The position numbers and the translations under genes were made by a program. From Cyclobacteriaceae bacterium (GTDB lineage: Bacteria > Bacteroidota > Bacteroidia > Cytophagales > Cyclobacteriaceae), in NCBI GenBank assembly GCA_021648745.1, contig JAKISE010000095.1, positions 1 to 11,756 of the forward strand: 11,756 bases of DNA, written 5' to 3'. Shown piece by piece: positions 7,478-11,756 of the stretch (its first letter is position 1; every line of letters begins with the position of its first letter). Under the pieces are notes generated by a model. That model saw only the letters and a program-made list of their open reading frames with translations, had not been told where the DNA came from and made no database searches.

Positions 7478-8476
7478 CTATTTATCCACTAATAGTGTTT
7501 CTTTAATAAATAGCTTAGTTTCTTTAATAACTGCTTCTATGTCCTTAGACCTTAAACTCGAAGCCATCGGATGTACACCTACAGTTGGCATCTCCACAAA
7601 CTTTTTCAAATCCGCTGGCGTTCCTAGTGACTCATGCATCCATCTCATGGCGGACACCTTTACGGTAGGATCTTGATGCTCTTCATCTTTGTAATACGCC
7701 AACGTTAATGACGGGCATTTAATAGTACTAAAAACCGATTCGGTCATTGTAGTTTCAAGCAATTCTTGAAGCTGCGGTAAGGCTTCGGTTTTGTATTTAA
7801 CTGTCCAGTATTGACTTATTAGCGAATCACTATTTGAATACTTATCAATATAGCCATTATTGCTCATCATATTTAATATTGAAAGCCCCCAGCGATCATT
7901 TAAAATAAATGTAAAAGCGTTATTAATAGCAACATTGGGAGAGTAGTTGATAAGTGCAGCAACTTTACCTGGGTAAGTTTCTGCTAGTTTTAATGCCAAG
8001 GTTCCTCCGGTAGAAGTGCTCATTAAAATAACTTTATTGCCTAAAGCCTCCCCTATGGCTAAAGCAGTTTTAGAGGTTTCCCACAAACTTTCGGGGGTCA
8101 TATGCAATAATGCACTATCACTTTCTAGGCCATGTTCATTAAGGCGAGCCAAGTAAAGATTCATTCCAAACTCAGCTGCAATAACTCTATGCACAGGATC
8201 ACCCTCCATTTGTGAAGCGGTAAAACCGTGTAAATAAACTATGCTCCAATCAGTTTTTGTTTTTGTAGAATCAGCCCAAATAATACGAACTTCGTTATTT
8301 ATTTTTACCCCAGGGTTCGATAATTCTGCCTTGTTGATGGAATCTTCTAAATTATTTAGGTTAAGATTTACAGAAGGAAACTTATTGGAATAAATTGGCG
8401 TTTCGGGTTTTGCTCCTGTAAACCAAATAATGACTAACAGGAAAAGGACACCAATTATATATTTTAATTTCTTCAC
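7478..8476 (-). CDS. Membrane-anchored alpha/beta hydrolase
   Basis: A 332-residue alpha/beta hydrolase fold protein with an N-terminal hydrophobic segment at about 6-21, an anchor or uncleaved signal that would place the enzyme in the periplasm or on the outer face of the inner membrane. The oxyanion-hole motif LHGF is at 82-85. The nucleophile elbow reads S-T-S-T-G (153-157), so S155 is the likely nucleophile and the usual first glycine is replaced by serine. The likely acid is D264 (in YYKDEEHQD), with D269 as alternative, and the likely catalytic histidine is H302 (in VGVHPMAS). The overall pattern is closest to carboxylesterase/monoacylglycerol-lipase-like hydrolases, but substrate cannot be read. 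It starts 6 bases after the stop of the truncated haemoglobin gene, so they share a transcript and the hydrolase may be translationally coupled. Confidence 0.85.
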   Translation of the reverse strand: MKKLKYIIGVLFLLVIIWFTGAKPETPIYSNKFPSVNLNLNNLEDSINKAELSNPGVKINNEVRIIWADSTKTKTDWSIVYLHGFTASQMEGDPVHRVIAAEFGMNLYLARLNEHGLESDSALLHMTPESLWETSKTALAIGEALGNKVILMSTSTGGTLALKLAETYPGKVAALINYSPNVAINNAFTFILNDRWGLSILNMMSNNGYIDKYSNSDSLISQYWTVKYKTEALPQLQELLETTMTESVFSTIKCPSLTLAYYKDEEHQDPTVKVSAMRWMHESLGTPADLKKFVEMPTVGVHPMASSLRSKDIEAVIKETKLFIKETLLVDK

Positions 8477-8482
8477 AATTAA

Positions 8483-8857
8483 TTACCCTCGTTGGTTAAT
8501 ATTAAATTCAATTGTTCTACGAATAATATTTGCTCGATTAATGGCTTCCTCAGCTTTAATACCTGCATACATTTCCTTCACCGTTTCAGTAAACAACGCT
8601 ATCCAACGGTCAAAATGTTCCGTAGTAAGCTTTTCTTTTTGGTGCAAGCGAATATGCACTCCCATCACATCACCATTAAACCCAGACTTTCCAAGTAAGA
8701 TTCCTTCCCAAAAACCATAGATTTTAGGCATATGGGCATCCCAATCAAGATTGGCAACATCGTTAAAAAGGTAGGCAATGGTATCGTCCACTTTTACTTT
8801 TTCATAAAAAGCATCTAAAAACAGCTTTACATCTTGTTCGTTTTCAATATCTCTCAT
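8483..8857 (-). CDS. Group III truncated haemoglobin
   Basis: A 124-residue globin of the short 2-over-2 fold. The pattern fits group III: Y18 as the B10 tyrosine (in AFYEKV), H42 as a possible E7 histidine (in AHMPKIYGFW), H72 as the likely proximal haem ligand (in HIRLHQKEKLT, with H68 as alternative), and the HFDRWIALF segment at 81-89 with W85 as the G8 tryptophan. Family members bind oxygen, NO or peroxide, and Campylobacter Ctb is the best known example. The protein is cytoplasmic with no signal peptide. The ATG is close to the start of helix A, so the start is natural. A box TATTATTG on the minus strand (8874 to 8867) matches TAnnTTTG at 7 of 8 positions, though its distance to the ATG would give a very short leader. 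It is the first gene of a two-gene unit with the hydrolase. Confidence 0.88.
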   Translation of the reverse strand: MRDIENEQDVKLFLDAFYEKVKVDDTIAYLFNDVANLDWDAHMPKIYGFWEGILLGKSGFNGDVMGVHIRLHQKEKLTTEHFDRWIALFTETVKEMYAGIKAEEAINRANIIRRTIEFNINQRG

Positions 8858-8893
8858 ATTTTAAGGCAATAATATATCTTCTATTTTAATAAA

Positions 8894-8993
8894 AATGATT
8901 GAGTGTGTTAATGATAAAATGATTGACTATTTTGCTCCATTTTATCATTCAACCATTACTTCCTTCACTCATTCATCCATTCTATCATTTAGC
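8894..8993. repeat. Degenerate 8-base-phased repeat, arranged as inverted halves
   Basis: Between the CoA-transferase stop and the globin start, CATT recurs every 8 bases from 8938 to 8993: seven units, six beginning CATT and one CCTT, with the other four bases variable. Left of a 12-base spacer (8926-8937), the reverse complement AATG recurs with the same 8-base phase at 8894, 8910 and 8918, and AGTG at 8902. The right block ends exactly at the stop codon of the CoA-transferase gene. No coding or known repeat family was recognised. It could be a decayed microsatellite or a set of phased binding sites. Confidence 0.6.
8910..8949 (-). terminator. 12-pair hairpin downstream of the CoA-transferase gene
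   Basis: AATGATAAAATG (8910-8921) pairs perfectly with CATTTTATCATT (8938-8949) around a 16-base loop, 45 bases past the CoA-transferase stop. On the minus strand a TTTTTATT stretch follows, but only about 16 bases after the stem, so termination is plausible yet not textbook. Confidence 0.4.
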
Positions 8994-10268
8994 TTACTTA
9001 AAACGCTCAAATGCAGCACGTTCTAGCATCTCTCTATCATCAGGGTGCGAAATCTTAATTAATCTCTTTGCTCGCTCCCGAAGAGTTTGTGCGTATAAAT
9101 CTACAATGCCATACTCAGTAGCAATATAATGAACGTGAGCTCGAGTAGTAACCACACCAGCTCCTTGCTTTAAAAAAGGCACAATTTTAGACAGCCCTTT
9201 TTTAGTACGAGAAGGCAAGGCTATAATCGGCTTCCCTCCTTCGCTTAAGGAAGCTCCACGAATAAAATCCATCTGACCACCCACTCCAGAATAAATACGT
9301 GTTCCAATGGAGTCTGCACAAACCTGACCTGTGATATCAATTTCAATTGCACTATTTATGCTCGTTACCTTAGGGTTTTTCCTAATAACACTTGCATCGT
9401 TTACATATTCAATATCCTTTACTCTTACCATTGGGTTATCATCTACAAAATCATACAACTTTTTAGTACCCAGTAAAAAACCAGTAACGATAAATCCTTG
9501 GTGTCTTGCTTTATACTTTCCGGTTATTACACCAGCATCTACTAAAGGTAAAATTCCATCCGAAAACATTTCTGTGTGCACGCCTAAATCCTTATGATTG
9601 CCCAAAAAGTTTAATACAGCATCAGGAATGGCACCTATGCCCACTTGCAAGGTGGCTCTATCTTCTATAATACCCGCTACATGCTTGCCAATTTGCAACT
9701 CAATATCTGTAAGGGCATGAGGCTTATGTTCTTGAATTGGTTCATCGTAAACACAATAAGCACTCAGTTGAGAAATATGAATTTGACCATCGCCATGAGT
9801 ACGAGGCATTTGAGGGTTTACTTGGGCAATAATTGTCTTAGCCACTTCCATTGCGGCCAATGTAGCTTCTATGGAAACGCCCAACGAACAATAGCCGTGT
9901 TTATCCGGTGGAGAAACTTGAATTAGCACCACATCCAATGGAATCCTTCCCCTACGAAACATAATTGGCACTTCACTTAAAAAAGAAGGGATAAAATCTG
10001 CCCTTCCATCGGCAACAGCCCCTCGTGCATTAGGTGCTAAAAACAAGGCATTTAGATGAAATGAATCTTTATATTCAATGTTAGTGTATGAGGCATCTCC
10101 CTCGGTATGTAAATGATATATTTCTACGCCTTTAAATTCGGATGCTCTCCCAACCATTGCTTTTACCAATACTTGAGGAGTTGCTGCTGCGGAGTGAATA
10201 TACACCCGATCTCCTGATTTTATTAGCCCTACTGCTTGGGCTGCTGAGAGCTCTTTTTGAGATGTCAT
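8994..10268 (-). CDS. Acetyl-CoA hydrolase/transferase family protein (4-hydroxybutyrate CoA-transferase-like)
   Basis: A 424-residue CoA-transferase family enzyme of normal length. The ATG at 10268 is chosen because the protein then begins MTSQKELSAAQAVGLIKSGD, the normal family N-terminus; the upstream in-frame extension overlaps the divergent gene and resembles no family sequence. Visible family features are the HTEMFSDG segment at 231-238, with E233 the likely catalytic glutamate that forms the CoA thioester intermediate, and the GVGGQMDFIRGAS segment at 328-340. The GIGAIPDAV segment (211-219) fits the CoA-binding half. The family moves CoA between acetate and another acid (4-hydroxybutyrate, succinate, butyrate) or hydrolyses acetyl-CoA. 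Sequence alone does not pick the acid. It is cytoplasmic, transcribed divergently from the 2-hydroxyglutarate oxidase gene, and has a perfect TAnnTTTG box about 20 bases before its ATG. Confidence 0.88.
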   Translation of the reverse strand: MTSQKELSAAQAVGLIKSGDRVYIHSAAATPQVLVKAMVGRASEFKGVEIYHLHTEGDASYTNIEYKDSFHLNALFLAPNARGAVADGRADFIPSFLSEVPIMFRRGRIPLDVVLIQVSPPDKHGYCSLGVSIEATLAAMEVAKTIIAQVNPQMPRTHGDGQIHISQLSAYCVYDEPIQEHKPHALTDIELQIGKHVAGIIEDRATLQVGIGAIPDAVLNFLGNHKDLGVHTEMFSDGILPLVDAGVITGKYKARHQGFIVTGFLLGTKKLYDFVDDNPMVRVKDIEYVNDASVIRKNPKVTSINSAIEIDITGQVCADSIGTRIYSGVGGQMDFIRGASLSEGGKPIIALPSRTKKGLSKIVPFLKQGAGVVTTRAHVHYIATEYGIVDLYAQTLRERAKRLIKISHPDDREMLERAAFERFK

Positions 10269-10288
10269 ACCTGATTGATTTTCTGTGG

Positions 10289-10296
10289 CAAAAATA
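10289..10296 (-). promoter_or_regulatory. Bacteroidota -7 box for the CoA-transferase gene
   Basis: TATTTTTG on the minus strand (10296 to 10289) is a full match to the TAnnTTTG element of Bacteroidota housekeeping promoters, 20 bases upstream of the ATG at 10268. The upstream -33 TTTG element is not clear; TTTCC or TTTCG stretches lie near the expected place. Confidence 0.45.
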
Positions 10297-10330
10297 CGCT
10301 TACACCCATCGAAAGGAAAGGAAAAACATC

Positions 10331-10338
10331 TAATTTCG
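10331..10338 (+). promoter_or_regulatory. Possible -7 box for the 2-hydroxyglutarate oxidase gene
   Basis: TAATTTCG matches TAnnTTTG at 7 of 8 positions, 12 bases before the ATG at 10351. The leader would be only a few bases long, and no -33 element is evident, so this is tentative. Confidence 0.25.
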
Positions 10339-10350
10339 CATGATAAATAT

Positions 10351-11553
10351 ATGCCCGTGACATACGATGTACTAATTATTGGCGCAGGAATTGTAGGCCT
10401 TGCAACAGCATTAAAAATAAAAGAGAAAAAACCAGCCCTTTCGGTAGTAGTGCTTGATAAAGAAGACGCTATTGCCCAACACCAAACGGGCAATAACAGT
10501 GGCGTAATCCACTCTGGTTTGTATTATAAGCCAGGTAGCCAAAAGGCTATTAACTGTATTACAGGCTATAAAATGCTTGTTGAGTTTTGCGATACGCACA
10601 AAATCGATTATGAGCTCTGTGGTAAGGTGGTGGTGGCCATTGACGAAGCCGAATTACCCGAATTAGAAAAACTCTATAAGCGAGGGCTTGAACACGGATT
10701 GAAAGGGTTAAAAATGCTAGATAAAGTCGGCATTAAAGAATACGAACCACATATTAATGGCATTAAGGGATTTCATGTACCTCAAACAGGCATTGTAAAC
10801 TACACCTTGGTTGCCGAAAAAATGGCAGAGGTATTTAAAGGTCTTGGCGGAGAAATCATCCTAAATTCTAAAGTAACTAAGGTTGACAAAACTAATACGA
10901 GCGTTACTGTTCATGCTGGCAGCACCACCTATAAAGCCAGCTATATAGTAAATTGTGCGGGTTTATACTCCGATAAAGTGGCTCGCCTTAATGGTGATAA
11001 CGAACCTATTAAAATCGTCCCTTTTAGAGGCGAATACTTTAAACTGAGTAAAGAAAAGGAATACTTGATTAAAAACTTGGTGTACCCTGTGCCTGATCCT
11101 AATTTCCCTTTTTTAGGAGTGCACTTTACCCGAATGAAAAAAGGAGGCGTAGAAGCAGGCCCCAATGCTGTATTGGCTTATAAACGAGAAGGGTATAAGA
11201 AATCTCAAATTAATTTAGGGGAGTTTTTCGAGACCTTGGCTTGGCCGGGCTTCCGTAAAGTAGCAGTTAAATACTGGAAAACTGGCTTGGGAGAGTTTTA
11301 TCGCTCCTATTCTAAAAAGGCTTTTACTAAAGCACTACAAAGGCTTTTACCAGAAATTACAGAAAAAGACCTTGTTCCGGGTGGTGCAGGGGTACGTGCT
11401 CAGGCTTGTGATAAAGAGGGAGGTTTATTAGATGATTTCGCCATTCACGAAAGTGATAGAACAGTAAATGTGTATAATGCCCCCTCTCCTGCTGCTACTT
11501 CATCGTTGGCCATTGGCACTACCATTGCCGAAATTACTCTGAAGCATTTTTAA
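10351..11553 (+). CDS. lhgO: L-2-hydroxyglutarate oxidase, FAD-dependent
   Basis: A 400-residue flavoenzyme of the DAO superfamily that oxidises L-2-hydroxyglutarate to 2-oxoglutarate, passing electrons to the membrane quinone pool in E. coli LhgO. The ATG at 10351 is chosen because DVLIIGAGIVGLATAL then starts at residue 6, as expected for an N-terminal Rossmann fold; an earlier in-frame ATG would add 22 unrelated residues inside the divergent promoter. Visible features: dinucleotide-binding GxGxxG at 11-16, the acidic ribose-binding D36, the family-specific HQTGNNSGVIHSG segment at 44-56, and the C-terminal GGAGVRAQA and NAPSPAATSSLAIG segments. Length fits LhgO (about 400-420). No signal peptide, so it is cytoplasmic or peripheral to the membrane. 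It removes a toxic by-product of malate or lactate dehydrogenase side activity, or serves glutarate breakdown. No glutarate hydroxylase gene is seen nearby. Confidence 0.9.
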   Translation: MPVTYDVLIIGAGIVGLATALKIKEKKPALSVVVLDKEDAIAQHQTGNNSGVIHSGLYYKPGSQKAINCITGYKMLVEFCDTHKIDYELCGKVVVAIDEAELPELEKLYKRGLEHGLKGLKMLDKVGIKEYEPHINGIKGFHVPQTGIVNYTLVAEKMAEVFKGLGGEIILNSKVTKVDKTNTSVTVHAGSTTYKASYIVNCAGLYSDKVARLNGDNEPIKIVPFRGEYFKLSKEKEYLIKNLVYPVPDPNFPFLGVHFTRMKKGGVEAGPNAVLAYKREGYKKSQINLGEFFETLAWPGFRKVAVKYWKTGLGEFYRSYSKKAFTKALQRLLPEITEKDLVPGGAGVRAQACDKEGGLLDDFAIHESDRTVNVYNAPSPAATSSLAIGTTIAEITLKHF

Positions 11554-11659
11554 TTGGAGGGCGATAGCCATTTTAGGGATCAATCAAATGGTGGGTCTTC
11601 TGTTAATTACGCAACTACTTTTTATTCTAAACCTGAGTTCGACCTAAGGAATACTGTCA

Positions 11660-11756
11660 GCTTTAAGTGAAAATTTCATAAACGACTCAAATTTATGTAG
11701 GACTAACAAGTTAATTCAAATAAATTTGAGGAAGTTTAGGGAAATTTCACTAAAGC
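11660..11756. repeat. Long imperfect hairpin at the right edge
   Basis: The left arm (11660-11707) and right arm (11710-11756) are imperfect inverted repeats around a 2-base loop. Matching blocks include GCTTTA, GTGAAA, TTTC, TAAAC, an 11-base CTCAAATTTAT and a terminal TAAC, with single-base bulges and small internal loops. The structure reaches the last base of the window and may continue beyond it. The stretch 11554-11659 before it holds only a weak 6-pair stem (11568-11573 with 11586-11591). It could be a transcript end for lhgO or a small palindromic mobile repeat. Confidence 0.55.

Noticed and set aside
8430..8720. 96-codon plus-strand open frame antisense to the globin and the start of the hydrolase
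   Set aside because: The minus strand has two clearly recognisable protein families here; the antisense frame shows no family features.
10285..10350. Earlier ATG for lhgO adding 22 residues
   Set aside because: It would place a basic, unrelated stretch before the nucleotide-binding fold and run through the promoter region.
10269..10493. In-frame N-terminal extension of the CoA-transferase by 75 residues
   Set aside because: It overlaps the divergent lhgO start, contains the perfect promoter box, and the extra residues resemble no part of the family.

Overview
The window looks like chromosomal DNA of a Bacteroidota bacterium, probably a marine-type Cytophagales/Flammeovirga-like lineage. The genus is my inference. 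The signs are AT-rich DNA, A-rich leaders instead of strong Shine-Dalgarno sites, a FecI/FecR/STN-TonB-receptor signalling set, a DUF4249-like lipoprotein, Bacteroidota-type lipoprotein sorting signals, and at least one perfect TAnnTTTG promoter box.

Region 1 (1-348) has no gene. It opens with one copy of a short MITE-like element (1-127, cut by the window edge), then a dense run of hairpins (142-280). One of these is a good intrinsic terminator on the minus strand.

Region 2 (349-6903, all plus strand) is a cell-surface module: an M28 zinc peptidase lipoprotein, an ECF sigma factor, a TonB-dependent receptor with an STN signalling domain, a DUF4249-like lipoprotein, and a FecR-type anti-sigma protein. 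The likely logic is that the receptor binds or imports a ligand, its periplasmic STN domain signals to FecR, and FecR frees the sigma factor to raise expression of the receptor set. The peptidase at the head suggests a peptide or protein-derived ligand, but that is inference.

Region 3 (6904-7477) has no gene. It holds a hairpin after fecR, a second MITE-like copy (7096-7262) and a hairpin-rich spacer. The two element copies face each other and share 127 identical bases, so the whole surface module lies between perfect long inverted repeats.

Region 4 (7478-8857, minus strand) is a two-gene unit: a group III truncated haemoglobin followed after 6 bases by a membrane-anchored alpha/beta hydrolase. 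A 100-base stretch of 8-base-phased degenerate repeats (8894-8993) separates it from the next gene.

Region 5 (8994-11553) is a divergent pair: an acetyl-CoA hydrolase/transferase family protein (minus) and an L-2-hydroxyglutarate oxidase (plus), sharing an 82-base promoter region. The window ends in a long imperfect hairpin (11660-11756). No rRNA, tRNA, CRISPR array, transposase or integrase gene was seen.
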